From a bacterium (GTDB lineage: Bacteria > Vulcanimicrobiota > Vulcanimicrobiia > Vulcanimicrobiales > Vulcanimicrobiaceae), in assembly GCA_021805775.1 (NCBI GenBank), contig JAJZED010000006.1:62001-126000 (forward strand): a stretch of 64,000 nt of DNA, given 5' to 3'. A program made the position numbers and the translations under genes. This document shows, piece after piece, positions 33,269 through 42,179 of the stretch. The notes below the pieces were generated by a model. The model was given only the letters and a program-made list of their open reading frames with translations, had not been told where the DNA came from and did not search any database. Positions within the stretch are counted from its first letter, which is position 1, and each line of letters starts with the position of its first letter.

Positions 33269-33994
33269 TCATGGCAGCAGTTGGTAGGTGACCGTTACCC
33301 CTGCCTGAACGGCGATCGCGGAGGGCGCGATCTCGGTCGGGGGCGGCGACGGTGCCGGCATCATCGTCCCGAAGGCCCGCCCTGGCTGCGGGAAGTAGCG
33401 CGGCGTTGCGCCGTCGATCGTAACCGAGATGACGCGGCCGAGGCGCAGGTGCTCCGCGGCGGCGACTGCCTGGGCCTGTACGCGCGCATCGGCGGTCGCT
33501 TTCGCCAGTGCGCGCGCCCGCGCGTTGTGCTGATCGGCGATGCCGAAATTCACGCCGTAGATTCCCGTCGCGCCGTTGCCGATACTGGCATCGATCGCTT
33601 TGCCGACGAACGCGAGATTCTTCACGTGAATGGTGAAGCTCCGATAGAGCGAGTAGCCATAGCGAACGTACGGGTTCACCGTCTTCGGCAGCGGATTCGG
33701 CGGCGGATTGTAGTTAAGATTATATCCGGCGGTGCGCAGATCGTTCGCACCGATTCCAAGGCCCTTCAGGGCGGCGGCAATGCGCTCGTAGGCGGCATTG
33801 TTTTGCGAGGTGACATCGGTTGCTTTATTTCCGATCGTCGAAATCGTCACGGTAATATCGGCGACATCGGGCATCTGTGAGACGATGCCGGTGCCGTGGA
33901 CCGAAAGGACGGCGTGCGATGGGCGGGCACCACCGGCGAGCGCGGGGAGTGGTGCGAGCAGGAAGGCGCAGAGCGCGAGGGCGATGATTTTCAT
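33269..33994 (-). CDS. SIMPL domain (DUF541) periplasmic protein
   Basis: A 241-residue protein with a signal peptide (MKIIALALCAFLLAPLPALA) and the SIMPL pattern: VLSVHGTGIVSQMPDVADITVTIST, an AYERIAAALKGLGIGANDLRTAGYNLNY block, then ARARALAKATADARVQAQAVA. It ends in a beta-strand. Homologues in other bacteria are periplasmic or outer-membrane stress-related proteins (YggE/BP26) of unclear mechanism. The ATG at 33992-33994 is chosen; a longer upstream frame has no homology. It lies 34 bases before the Clp-like gene on the same strand and is probably co-transcribed with it. Confidence 0.88.
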   Translation of the reverse strand: MKIIALALCAFLLAPLPALAGGARPSHAVLSVHGTGIVSQMPDVADITVTISTIGNKATDVTSQNNAAYERIAAALKGLGIGANDLRTAGYNLNYNPPPNPLPKTVNPYVRYGYSLYRSFTIHVKNLAFVGKAIDASIGNGATGIYGVNFGIADQHNARARALAKATADARVQAQAVAAAEHLRLGRVISVTIDGATPRYFPQPGRAFGTMMPAPSPPPTEIAPSAIAVQAGVTVTYQLLP

Positions 33995-34071
33995 TCCGAC
34001 AACGTAGAGCGCCGGGTTGCTTTGCCCCTGCCGCCATGAAGGCGGGCGTCCGATGCCGAATGGGGAGTGCG

Positions 34072-34329
34072 ATGGCGATTCTCCTCTGGCTCGTGGTTGG
34101 GGCGCTGGTGGCTGCGTTTCTGACTCCCTATATCCCCGGCACACCGCGCTCGCGTCCGTTGGAGTTGCTCGTCGGCGCGCTCGGCGCCCTGCTCTTCGGA
34201 TGGATAGGGGAGCTCGTTGCTCGGGCGGGAATCGGAGCGCCGGGCATTCGCGATGCCGTCATGGCACTGCTCGGAGCGGTGCTCGCTCTCAATCTCTTGC
34301 GCCGTCTTGGAACGCATAAAGCGACGTAG
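34072..34329 (+). CDS. small GlsB/YeaQ/YmgE-type membrane protein
   Basis: About 85 residues from ATG 34072 (ATGs at 34036 and 34060 would lengthen it). Three hydrophobic helices separated by short Gly/Pro turns (LLWLVVGALVAAFL, LELLVGALGALLFGWIGELVA, DAVMALLGAVLALNLLRRL) fit the transglycosylase-associated small-protein family by pattern. That family name does not define a function. It diverges from the SIMPL gene. The 94 bases downstream hold no recognisable element. Confidence 0.65.
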   Translation: MAILLWLVVGALVAAFLTPYIPGTPRSRPLELLVGALGALLFGWIGELVARAGIGAPGIRDAVMALLGAVLALNLLRRLGTHKAT

Positions 34330-34423
34330 GTCGCTGCAACCAGCCTCCCACTCCCTGCATCCTGGAGGGACGGGATCGTACCCACCGTTTATCGCTCGCC
34401 CAAAGTGAGGTTTCTTCCGCTTC

Positions 34424-34666
34424 ATGGCTTATATCATCACCGAACCGTGTATCGGTACCAAAGACAAGTCGTGCGTCGATGTTTGCCCGGTAGATTGTAT
34501 CCACGGTGAGGAGAGCGACGAACAGCTCTATATCGATCCGGAAGTTTGCATCGACTGCGGCGCCTGCGTATCGGCCTGCCCGGTTGAGGCGATCTTCGCC
34601 GATTCCGACGTGCCCGAAAAATGGACGAACTTCACGGCAATCAACGCGGAGTACTTCAAGAAATAG
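34424..34666 (+). CDS. fdxA: 7Fe-type ferredoxin
   Basis: An 80-residue electron carrier. Cys residues fall at 9, 17, 21, 25 and at 42, 45, 48, 52. The first group has the C-x7-C-x3-CP spacing of ferredoxins that carry a [3Fe-4S] cluster plus a [4Fe-4S] cluster (CIGTKDKSCVDVCPVDC). The second group is a standard CxxCxxCxxxCP. It is acidic and ends in AEYFKK. Monocistronic by position; its redox partner is not indicated by context. Confidence 0.93.
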   Translation: MAYIITEPCIGTKDKSCVDVCPVDCIHGEESDEQLYIDPEVCIDCGACVSACPVEAIFADSDVPEKWTNFTAINAEYFKK

Positions 34667-34708
34667 GAGCCCGCAACCGTTCGTCGCGCGCGAGCGGTTG
34701 AGCGGGGC

Positions 34709-35374
34709 GTGCTCCCCGTTCGCGTTGCAAATGTCTCTAGAATCTACGAGGGAGGTGTCGTCGCGCTCGACGGCGTCTCCTTAACTATTGAGAGCGGCGA
34801 GATGCTCGCGCTGCTTGGCCCGAGCGGTTGCGGCAAGAGCACGCTGCTCAACCTTATCGGTTGCATCGATTTACCCGATCGCGGCGATATCGCGATCGAT
34901 GGAATATCCACGAGCGGTCTGAACGACGACGCGCTGACGCAACTGCGCCGCGATCGCGTCGGCACCATTTTTCAGTTTTTTAATCTCCTGCCGACGCTCG
35001 ACGTTTTCGAGAACGTCGCTTTGCCGCTGCGCCTGCAAGGGCGCCCGCGCGCGGAGATCGAGGCGCGGGTCGGTGAGGTGCTCGAAGCGGTCGGTATTCC
35101 CGAGAAAGCGCGGGCGATGCCGTCGCAGCTCTCGGGCGGGCAGACGCAGCGCGTCGCGATCGCACGTGCGTTAGCACACGAACCGGCGATCCTGCTCGCC
35201 GACGAACCCACCGGTAACCTCGATTCGCATAGCGGCGAACGCGTTCTCGAATTATTGCGATCGTTCGCGCAGCGGGGACAGACGATTCTGATGGTCACGC
35301 ATTCGACGGAGGCCGCAGCGGCGGCGGACCGCAGCCTGCACATGCGCGACGGGCGCATCGTCTCGGCAACGTAA
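34709..35374 (+). CDS. ABC transporter ATPase, LolD/MacB/AttE type
   Basis: A 221-residue ATPase with Walker [11 protein letters not shown]-loop FQFFNLLP, signature LSGGQTQRVAIARAL, Walker B LLADEPTGNLD and switch VTHS. The FNLLPTLDVFENVALPL segment is typical of the LolD/MacB (FtsE-like) group that powers FtsX-fold permeases. GTG 34709 is the start. Its stop is followed immediately by the permease ATG, so the two form one transporter. Confidence 0.92.
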   Translation: MLPVRVANVSRIYEGGVVALDGVSLTIESGEMLALLGPSGCGKSTLLNLIGCIDLPDRGDIAIDGISTSGLNDDALTQLRRDRVGTIFQFFNLLPTLDVFENVALPLRLQGRPRAEIEARVGEVLEAVGIPEKARAMPSQLSGGQTQRVAIARALAHEPAILLADEPTGNLDSHSGERVLELLRSFAQRGQTILMVTHSTEAAAAADRSLHMRDGRIVSAT

Positions 35375-37924
35375 ATGCCGCTCTTTCGCGCGTTGGTGCT
35401 GGGCTATGCGCGCAACGGAATGCTTCGCGCCATCGTCACCCTGGTCGCCGTTGCCGTCGGCGTCGCTTCGCTTTTTGCTATCGATCTTGCGAATGCGACC
35501 GCGGTCGATTCATTCGCGCGAAGCGTCAACGTCCTTTCACCGCATGTGAACCTGCAGGTCGTCGGCGCGGGGCGAGGGTTCGACGAACGGACGTTGCTTC
35601 GCGTACAGCGCATTCGGGGCATACGTACCGCAAATCCGACGGTTACCGGTGAATTGACGCTCGCGGGCTCCGGTCCGCGCGCGGAGGTCGTCGTCAACAC
35701 CGTGGGGCTCGATAGCACGCGCGCGGACCTGCCGCCCGGGGTCGGCCTCGCGACGTCGTCGCATTTCAATATCGGCGACTTCATCGACGAGAACGGTATC
35801 CTCATCAGCGATCGTCTGGCGAAGCGCGAACGGCTTCACGTCGGCAGCCGCATGAATGCACTCGCCGACGGCGCGCCGGTGCATCTGCGCGTTATGGGGC
35901 TCATCCCGGCGCGTCGCGTCGGAATCGATGCCTACGTCGCGTTCGTCGATATCGCCACCGCGCAAGATATCTTCCGCGAGGTCGGTCGCCTCGATCGGAT
36001 CGATCTCGCCGTCGACCCGACGAAGATGGCGCAAGTCCGCGCTCGCCTCGCGCAGATCTTGCCGCCGGGAACCGAAGCGGTCGCTCCGAAAACGCGGCAG
36101 GACCAAGTGCAACGGATGCTCGCAAGTTTCCAGATGAACCTCGCCGCGCTTGCCTATGTGGCACTCTTAGTTGGAGGGTTCCTCATCTACAATGCGGTGG
36201 CGATCGCGGTCGTCCAACGACGCAACGATGTCGGTACGCTTCGCGCGCTGGGAGCGCGCCGGCGACAAATCGTCGGCGTCTTTCTCGCCGAGGGTGCGCT
36301 CTACGGCGCGATCGGCTCGGCGTTCGGCCTGCTCTTTGGCGCGCTGCTCGCACGCTATGCAGTCGCGGCGGTGCAAACGACGGTCTCGACGCTCTACATC
36401 GGCTCGCACGCCGACGGCGTGCGTTTTTCGCTCGCTCTCGCATTGAAGGCCTATTTTGTCGGCGTCGGAATCGCGATGGCCAGTGCGGTGATTCCCGCCA
36501 TCGAAGCATCGCGAACGCCGCCGGCATCGACGATGCGCGAGCGCGGCGTTAGCGAGCGGGGGCTCGGGAAAGCGTTGCCGCTCTCGATTGCGGCAGCGCT
36601 GCTCTTTCTCGCCGCGGCGTGGGGCGTTGCGAAAATGCCGGCGGTGGGGAACGGGATTCCGCTCTTCGGCTACCTAGCCGGAGCGCTCTGCATCGCAGGC
36701 GTCTCCGCGCTCGCGCCGTCGGGCGTTCTTCTCGCGGCATCGCTCCTGCGCTCGCTCGCGGGCGAACGAGCGGTTGGAGGAATTGCGGTCGGTTTTTTGC
36801 GCGGCTCTCCGCGTCGATACGCCGTCGCGGTCGCGACGCTCGCCACCGCCGTCGGCATGATGCTCTCCATCGGCATTCTCGTCGCGTCATTTCGCACGAC
36901 CGTCGCGCAGTGGGCGTACTCGGCGTTGCCGGCGGATCTTTACGTGACGCCGGTGGGGCCGAGCGACGCCTCCTCGCGCGGCGGATTTCCGGGAAGCGTG
37001 GCGCAAAAAATTGCGGCGCTGCCCGGCGTTCGTGCCGTCGACGATATCCGCGGTTTTTCGGTGATCGTTCGCGGCGATATTGCCCAGCTCGAGGCGACGA
37101 ACCTGGCCTCGTTTACCAACCGTCGGAAATTGCCGTTCATCGATGCCCCATCGCCGCGTCGGCTCGGTGCGCTCATGCACGGACGCAATGCGGTTGCTAT
37201 CAGCGAACCGTTCTCCGTTCATTACGGCATGCATGTCGGCGATCGCTTCCACCTCAATACGCCGTCGGGACGGGTCGCGTTGCGCGTCGTCGCGTTATAT
37301 AACGACTACTCGACCGGCGGCGGAACGTTTCTCATGGATGCCGCAACGTTCCGGCGTCTTTATAAAGACGATAGGCTCGATTCGCTCGCCGTGTACGCGC
37401 GTCGAGGCGCCTCTCTCGATCTATTGCGGAACCGCATCTATCGGGCGCTCTTCCCGCTGCGCGCACAGGTCGAAAGCAATCGCGAACTTCGCGGTTTTGC
37501 GCTCGGCGTCTTCGACCGTACCTTTGCTATCACCGGAGCGCTCTACGCAATCGGTACGCTAATTGCAATTTTAGGAACCGTCGGAACGCTCGTCGCCCTG
37601 GTCATCGAACGTCGACGGGAGATCGCCCTCGCACGGTATCTTGGCCTGACGCGTCGAGGTGTCGTGCGAACCGTGCTGCTGCAAGCCTTGGCGATCGGCG
37701 CGATTGCGGCGCTTCTCGGAACGGCGCTTGGGGTTTTGCTTGGAGGCGATTTGATTTTCGTCATCAACCGACAGAGCTTCGGCTGGTCGATCGGTTGGAA
37801 CGCACCGGCGGAGCTCTTCCTGCAGTCGGGGCTCTTGGTTATTGCAACTGCATTCATGGCGGCGCTCTATCCGGCGAAACTTGCGGCCGAAATTCGTACC
37901 CTCGAGGCACTGCGCGTTGAATAA
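35375..37924 (+). CDS. FtsX/MacB-type ABC permease with two FtsX domains (AttFG-like)
   Basis: An 849-residue permease. One N-terminal helix (near 17-40) is followed by a periplasmic MacB_PCD domain. Three helices of a first FtsX domain (about 250-375) and further helices near 390-450 come next. A second periplasmic domain (about 500-700) and a second FtsX domain (about 715-845) complete it. This corresponds to a fused AttF-AttG permease. Such transporters do mechanical work on lipids, lipoproteins or peptides at the outer face of the inner membrane; the substrate is unknown here. Its last 8 bases overlap the AttH-like gene. Confidence 0.9.
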   Translation: MPLFRALVLGYARNGMLRAIVTLVAVAVGVASLFAIDLANATAVDSFARSVNVLSPHVNLQVVGAGRGFDERTLLRVQRIRGIRTANPTVTGELTLAGSGPRAEVVVNTVGLDSTRADLPPGVGLATSSHFNIGDFIDENGILISDRLAKRERLHVGSRMNALADGAPVHLRVMGLIPARRVGIDAYVAFVDIATAQDIFREVGRLDRIDLAVDPTKMAQVRARLAQILPPGTEAVAPKTRQDQVQRMLASFQMNLAALAYVALLVGGFLIYNAVAIAVVQRRNDVGTLRALGARRRQIVGVFLAEGALYGAIGSAFGLLFGALLARYAVAAVQTTVSTLYIGSHADGVRFSLALALKAYFVGVGIAMASAVIPAIEASRTPPASTMRERGVSERGLGKALPLSIAAALLFLAAAWGVAKMPAVGNGIPLFGYLAGALCIAGVSALAPSGVLLAASLLRSLAGERAVGGIAVGFLRGSPRRYAVAVATLATAVGMMLSIGILVASFRTTVAQWAYSALPADLYVTPVGPSDASSRGGFPGSVAQKIAALPGVRAVDDIRGFSVIVRGDIAQLEATNLASFTNRRKLPFIDAPSPRRLGALMHGRNAVAISEPFSVHYGMHVGDRFHLNTPSGRVALRVVALYNDYSTGGGTFLMDAATFRRLYKDDRLDSLAVYARRGASLDLLRNRIYRALFPLRAQVESNRELRGFALGVFDRTFAITGALYAIGTLIAILGTVGTLVALVIERRREIALARYLGLTRRGVVRTVLLQALAIGAIAALLGTALGVLLGGDLIFVINRQSFGWSIGWNAPAELFLQSGLLVIATAFMAALYPAKLAAEIRTLEALRVE

Positions 37925-39032
37925 GTTACGCTCGTTCGTTCGCTCGTTCGGGGCGGTGTTGGCGCTCGTCGCGCTCCAAGCGCTGCCCGCTTCGGGAACG
38001 CAAACGTGGCAGATCGCTCGTGCGCCCTATCGTTTCGCCTTTCCGCGCGATCACTTCGCGCACGATACCTATCGCACGGAGTGGTGGTATTTCACCGGCC
38101 ATCTGCGCGCGAGCGACGGAAGACGCTACGGATTCGAACTGACCTTTTTCCGGGTTGGGTTGCGCCCCCATCCGTATCGTGTCGTACCCGGTAGAAGCGC
38201 CTGGCACGCCGCCCAAGTCTATTCGGCGCATTTCGCGATTACCGATATCGATGGGAAACGCTTTCTCTACTCAGAGACATCGGCCCGCGATGCGCTTGGA
38301 GCGGGCTATGCTTCGCAGCGGCGCCTCCTGGTACGCGTGAACCGCTGGTCGCTGCGCGGCACGTCGGCCGTCGAACCGACGATGGATTTACGCGCGGTCG
38401 ATCGTGGTACTGCAATCGATCTTCGCGTCGTACCCCTGAAACCACCGGTCTCCGAAGGGCCGGGTGGAATCTCGCGTAAGGGCGGCTGCGCGAGTTGTGC
38501 ATCGCATTATTATTCGTTTACGCGCTTGCGTGCTTCTGGCACGCTCCGCATTGCCGACCGCACGGAGCGCGTCGACGGCATCGCATGGATGGATCACGAG
38601 TACGGATCCGACGAACTCTCTCCCGGCCAGATCGGATGGGATTGGTTTTCGATACAACTCAACGACGGTCGAGAGATCATGCTGTACCGGCTACGCGAAA
38701 AAGATGGAACGACAACGCCGCAGTCGTCGGGGACGCTCGTCGCGCGCGACGGGCGGCCGACCTATCTCAAGCTCCGTGACTTTCAGATCGCCGCGACCGG
38801 GCACTGGCGAAGTCCGAAAACGCACGCGCGCTACCCCTCGGGATGGATCGTTCGCGTCGCAGGGGTTGCCGAACCGCTACGCTTGGTTCCGGTCCTCGAC
38901 GATCAAGAACTCGTCGGTGCGGTGGCGACCTATTGGGAGGGGGCGGTGCGCGTCCTCGACGCGCGCACGGGGCGTCGGCTCGGGCAGGGCTACGTCGAAC
39001 TCACCGGCTATGCGGGAGCGATTTCGCTCTAG
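37917..39032 (+). CDS. AttH/CrtC lipocalin-like secreted protein
   Basis: About 371 residues from TTG 37917, which gives a good signal peptide (MNKLRSFVRSFGAVLALVALQALPASG). The double-lipocalin family motifs TEWWYFTGHL (N-terminal) and GIAWMDHEYGS with WDWFSIQLNDG (C-terminal) are present. In AttEFGH systems the AttH protein is encoded with an ATPase and FtsX-like permeases, exactly this arrangement. Carotenoid hydratase function (CrtC) is unlikely, as no carotenoid genes are near. A role as lipid or hydrophobic-ligand binder working with the transporter is inferred. Confidence 0.88.
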   Translation: MNKLRSFVRSFGAVLALVALQALPASGTQTWQIARAPYRFAFPRDHFAHDTYRTEWWYFTGHLRASDGRRYGFELTFFRVGLRPHPYRVVPGRSAWHAAQVYSAHFAITDIDGKRFLYSETSARDALGAGYASQRRLLVRVNRWSLRGTSAVEPTMDLRAVDRGTAIDLRVVPLKPPVSEGPGGISRKGGCASCASHYYSFTRLRASGTLRIADRTERVDGIAWMDHEYGSDELSPGQIGWDWFSIQLNDGREIMLYRLREKDGTTTPQSSGTLVARDGRPTYLKLRDFQIAATGHWRSPKTHARYPSGWIVRVAGVAEPLRLVPVLDDQELVGAVATYWEGAVRVLDARTGRRLGQGYVELTGYAGAISL

Positions 39033-39097
39033 GCAACGTACTATCGCTGCGTTCGGGGCGGAAATATCGTACCAACGTGCGAACGTGTGCGTCCGTT

Positions 39098-39364
39098 ATG
39101 ACGACAGCAGCTACGCTCTCCGGCGCGCATTTAGGGCTCTTTATGGCCCTCGCGCCGTTGACCCTCGGGTTGATTATCTATCTGGTCGCCTACGTGGCCA
39201 AACGCGGTGAAGGTTCGATCGTTCCGCCTTTGGGTCAGAGCTTTGCGTGCGCGAAATGCGGCAAGCGCAACGTGCGCGAACATATGGTGCCGACGAAATT
39301 TGAAGGCGCGGTCGCGTGGTACTGCGACCACTGTGCCGGAGATATTACCAGCCGCGCGTCCTAA
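39098..39364 (+). CDS. small membrane protein with C-terminal zinc ribbon
   Basis: An 88-residue protein: one hydrophobic helix (LGLFMALAPLTLGLIIYLVAYVA) followed by a soluble part with two Cys pairs, CAKC and CDHC, 26 residues apart, as in a zinc ribbon. ATG 39098 is chosen; the longer frame extends back into the AttH-like gene. Function is unknown. Its last 20 bases overlap the 3' end of the convergent gene. Confidence 0.6.
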   Translation: MTTAATLSGAHLGLFMALAPLTLGLIIYLVAYVAKRGEGSIVPPLGQSFACAKCGKRNVREHMVPTKFEGAVAWYCDHCAGDITSRAS

Positions 39365-39920
39365 TGCGGGAGATGGCGCCGAAAACGTAGGGAATCTCCC
39401 AGAGCCCAAAACGCTCTTGCGCGCCTATCGCCATCACGTAGCGCTGCGCCGATCCGGGGCCCTGCATCGCGATCTCGATGTGGTACCTGCCCGGCAAAAG
39501 ATGAAGACGTACCGGCGGAGACGAGAGATAATCGATTCCCGAGAAAGGTTCGTAGAACGCCTGCGCGCGCGCGAGCGTGGCGCGGGCGATGAGCCTTCCC
39601 GAAGCAGTGGTGAGCGTTGCCACGGGTCGCGCCGGATCTGTTGCATCGTGTTTTTCCACGAGTAGATTCCACGGAATGGTCGCGTCGCGCTGAAGATGAA
39701 AGCGATAACGGTCGTGCTGGCCCGGTGCGAGCCGTCCGTAGAAGGCCCAGGATTTTGTAGGATCGGCGATGCGAATCGCATGCGCGGAATCGCGCGGCGA
39801 GCAAGCAAAGCGTGGGTCGTGAGCGCACGCGCGCTGGGCTCCGATATAACCGGAGCCCAGCCACGCAAGCAGGAGGAGCAGCGCGAGCCCTGCGGCCCGT
39901 ACGATCCTCCGTCGCGTCAT
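39345..39920 (-). CDS. membrane-anchored periplasmic protein of unknown function
   Basis: A 191-residue protein with an N-terminal signal or anchor helix (AAGLALLLLLAWLGSGYIG) and two Cys soon after (CAHDPRFAC), then a predicted beta-rich body (WAFYGRLAPGQHDRYRFHL, RLHLLPGRYHIEIAMQGPG) that resembles carbohydrate-binding-like beta sandwiches. The start ATG directly abuts the stop of the upstream M61 peptidase gene, so the two are probably one operon. I do not recognise the family. Confidence 0.7.
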   Translation of the reverse strand: MTRRRIVRAAGLALLLLLAWLGSGYIGAQRACAHDPRFACSPRDSAHAIRIADPTKSWAFYGRLAPGQHDRYRFHLQRDATIPWNLLVEKHDATDPARPVATLTTASGRLIARATLARAQAFYEPFSGIDYLSSPPVRLHLLPGRYHIEIAMQGPGSAQRYVMAIGAQERFGLWEIPYVFGAISRIRTRGW

Positions 39921-41816
39921 CTATTTCTTGCGCGCCATGATTTTAGCGAGCATATTCGGCACGCCCTTGAGCCGCACGAGGTGCGGATAGCGCGGACCGC
40001 CGGTATAGTTGACGTTGACCGAATTAAAGTATCCGTCCGATTCCACCAGCAGCGAGATCGGCTGTTTGCTTTTCTCGGCCCGAACGAGCGCACGCGTGAG
40101 GACCTTGCCCGAGAAGGCTCGGCCGTCGACAGCGACGATTTTTTCGTGCGGCGATAACATCGCCGTCCACGAAGGAGAACCGCGACGAACGTCACCGATG
40201 CCGCCGTTCATTGCCAAACGTAAGCCCAACGAGTACCACGCGTCGACGTAGTGACGCAGGGTCTCATTCGCTTGGGTGAATTTGTTCGGCTTCGCCGTGT
40301 AGACCAGCTTGAAGCCGGTCCGCGCGAGGGCGTCGGGAGGTTGCGCTGCAACGGAGTAAACGTATTTCTGGAAGAATGCGTGCCAGTTATAGGGCACGAC
40401 TTTGTTAAGCAGCGCTTCGATTTGCTCGCGGTTGTAGAGCTTCGTGATCGGGCCGGTATTCGGAGGCCCGGCGTAGAGGTGCAGGAAGGTGTCGAGCGAT
40501 TTCGTTCCGTGCGATCTCTCGCGGATGATCGAATCGACGTCGAGCCAGAGCAACTCGCCCTCGGTGTAAAAATCGCCCGCTGTGCGGCGCAGCGACGTGT
40601 AGTCGCCGTACGATTGATAGAGATACGGAGCGGAGGTGGTGAGATCGATGATCGGGCGATAATCGCGGCCCGGTTCGTTGGCCATGCTCGCATAGATGCT
40701 GGCAAGATATTCGGGGTACTCCGACGTCTTGCGAATTCCCATACGGAACGAAAGCAGATCGCCGAGGTACTGGTTCATGCCCTCGTAGACCCAGAGCAGT
40801 TCGGTGCGCTCGGGGATCTGGAAGTTCGGCTGATAGAGATCGAAGGGGCGGCGATATTTGCCGTTCCAGGAGTGCGAGAACTCGTGTGTGAGCAGGTCGC
40901 CTGCGGCGAGCTGCTCCATGGGGTTGGTCATGAAGTCTTCGGGAGCGCGATCGTCGCTCGATTGATGGTGCTCGATCCCCTGGAAGCCGATTTTATTGCT
41001 GAGGGTGAGGAGCGAGTGGTAGACGTACCAATGGCGCGCGCCGTAGAGCGCGAGCGCTTGCGGCGTCATCCGCTTGTATTCTTTGATCAGCTTATTCGAA
41101 AAATCGAGATCTTCGGGGTGGTCGGCGAATGCGTCGAGCACCTGTTTGGCGGTGCCGTGCTGCCAGAGGACGATCTTGCGAACGTACTGCCCCATGTCCA
41201 GCGGCGTATCGACGATGAACGCCAGCGTCACCGGCTTGAAATTAATTTGCTGGCCCGCGCGCGATGCGACCGGCATCGAGCTTCCATAATGCCAGCCTTG
41301 CGGGAGAATAATTGATGATTTTACAATGACGTCGCGATTGAAAGTGTTGTTCTGATAGAGAATATCGCGATTCCAATTCACGATGGCGAGTTTGCTCGTG
41401 CCCATCACGTCGCCTGGAGAATTGAGTATCTCGCGGAAGGTGACGTCGACGGCATTTGCGCCGGTGGGAACGGCAATGTGGAACGCGTACATATTGACGA
41501 GGTCGCGGCGCCACGGAACTTTCTTACCGTTGACGCGAACCGAGAGCATGTCGAGATCGCCGATCGGTCCGGTGGGCCCGTGTTCGCCGGGAATCCACTT
41601 CGGATAGACGATCGTGAACGTACCTGGGCGGGCGGGGATATGAAGGTGGGCAATCATGATGCCGCGCGGTGCTTCGCGAGCATCGAGCAGCAATGTTTCC
41701 GGGTTACTCGCGGTAGCGAGAGAAGGAACCAAGTGCGGAGTCGCTGCGGCGCCGATATGCGGAGCTAGCGTTATAAACGCTGCTGCAGCGAGCGCCGTCA
41801 TCGTTCGACGGATCAT
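39921..41816 (-). CDS. M61 family metallopeptidase (glycyl aminopeptidase-like) with PDZ domain
   Basis: A 631-residue secreted peptidase. The signal peptide is MIRRTMTALAAAAFITLAPHIGA. A beta-rich N-terminal domain precedes the zinc motif HEFSHSWNGKYRRPFDL (HExxHxW). The distal Glu lies in the LLWVYEGMNQYLGDLL segment, typical of M61. The C-terminal ~110 residues form a PDZ-like domain (MNGGIGDVRRGSPSWTAMLSPHEKIVAVDG). M61 enzymes cleave N-terminal Gly or Ala. The flanking 41817-41884 is a short spacer without recognisable signals. Confidence 0.93.
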   Translation of the reverse strand: MIRRTMTALAAAAFITLAPHIGAAATPHLVPSLATASNPETLLLDAREAPRGIMIAHLHIPARPGTFTIVYPKWIPGEHGPTGPIGDLDMLSVRVNGKKVPWRRDLVNMYAFHIAVPTGANAVDVTFREILNSPGDVMGTSKLAIVNWNRDILYQNNTFNRDVIVKSSIILPQGWHYGSSMPVASRAGQQINFKPVTLAFIVDTPLDMGQYVRKIVLWQHGTAKQVLDAFADHPEDLDFSNKLIKEYKRMTPQALALYGARHWYVYHSLLTLSNKIGFQGIEHHQSSDDRAPEDFMTNPMEQLAAGDLLTHEFSHSWNGKYRRPFDLYQPNFQIPERTELLWVYEGMNQYLGDLLSFRMGIRKTSEYPEYLASIYASMANEPGRDYRPIIDLTTSAPYLYQSYGDYTSLRRTAGDFYTEGELLWLDVDSIIRERSHGTKSLDTFLHLYAGPPNTGPITKLYNREQIEALLNKVVPYNWHAFFQKYVYSVAAQPPDALARTGFKLVYTAKPNKFTQANETLRHYVDAWYSLGLRLAMNGGIGDVRRGSPSWTAMLSPHEKIVAVDGRAFSGKVLTRALVRAEKSKQPISLLVESDGYFNSVNVNYTGGPRYPHLVRLKGVPNMLAKIMARKK

Positions 41817-41884
41817 TCGTTCTCCTTCGTTATTTATGAGTGCGTGAGCGGGTTGGACGTAGCGGTAAAAAAAAGTCGCGCCGG

Positions 41885-42124
41885 TTAGACTTGCACGACT
41901 TCGGTGATCTCCGGGACCTCGGCGGTGACGATCGCTTCAATCGCACCTTTGAGCGTTAAGTGCGAGGCCGGGCAGCCGCCGCACGCTCCGAGCATTTGTA
42001 CGAACGCGACCGAGCCGTCGACGCGTACGAGCCAGACCTCGCCGCCGTCGGCGGCGATTCCCGGCCGTACCTTATCGAGGGCCGCGTTGACGCGCTCGGC
42101 CAGCTCGGTTGTCGTATCGTGCAT
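41885..42124 (-). CDS. NifU C-terminal-type Fe-S scaffold protein
   Basis: A 79-residue protein consisting only of a Nfu domain: ALDKVRPGIAADGGEVWLVRVDG, then GACGGCPASHLTLKGAIEAIV. The CxxC holds a bridging Fe-S cluster for delivery to clients. The full-length NifU or NfuA extra domains are absent, as in many small Nfu proteins. It stands alone between the M61 gene and the aldolase. Confidence 0.9.
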   Translation of the reverse strand: MHDTTTELAERVNAALDKVRPGIAADGGEVWLVRVDGSVAFVQMLGACGGCPASHLTLKGAIEAIVTAEVPEITEVVQV

Positions 42125-42179
42125 AATACTTCCTTTAAACCATTCGCGCTCGGCTGCAAGTTTCGCTAGCGAGCAAGCG

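Noticed and set aside
37917-39032. Carotenoid 1,2-hydratase (CrtC) annotation for the lipocalin-like protein
   Set aside because: There are no carotenoid genes nearby, and the ABC transporter context matches AttH instead.
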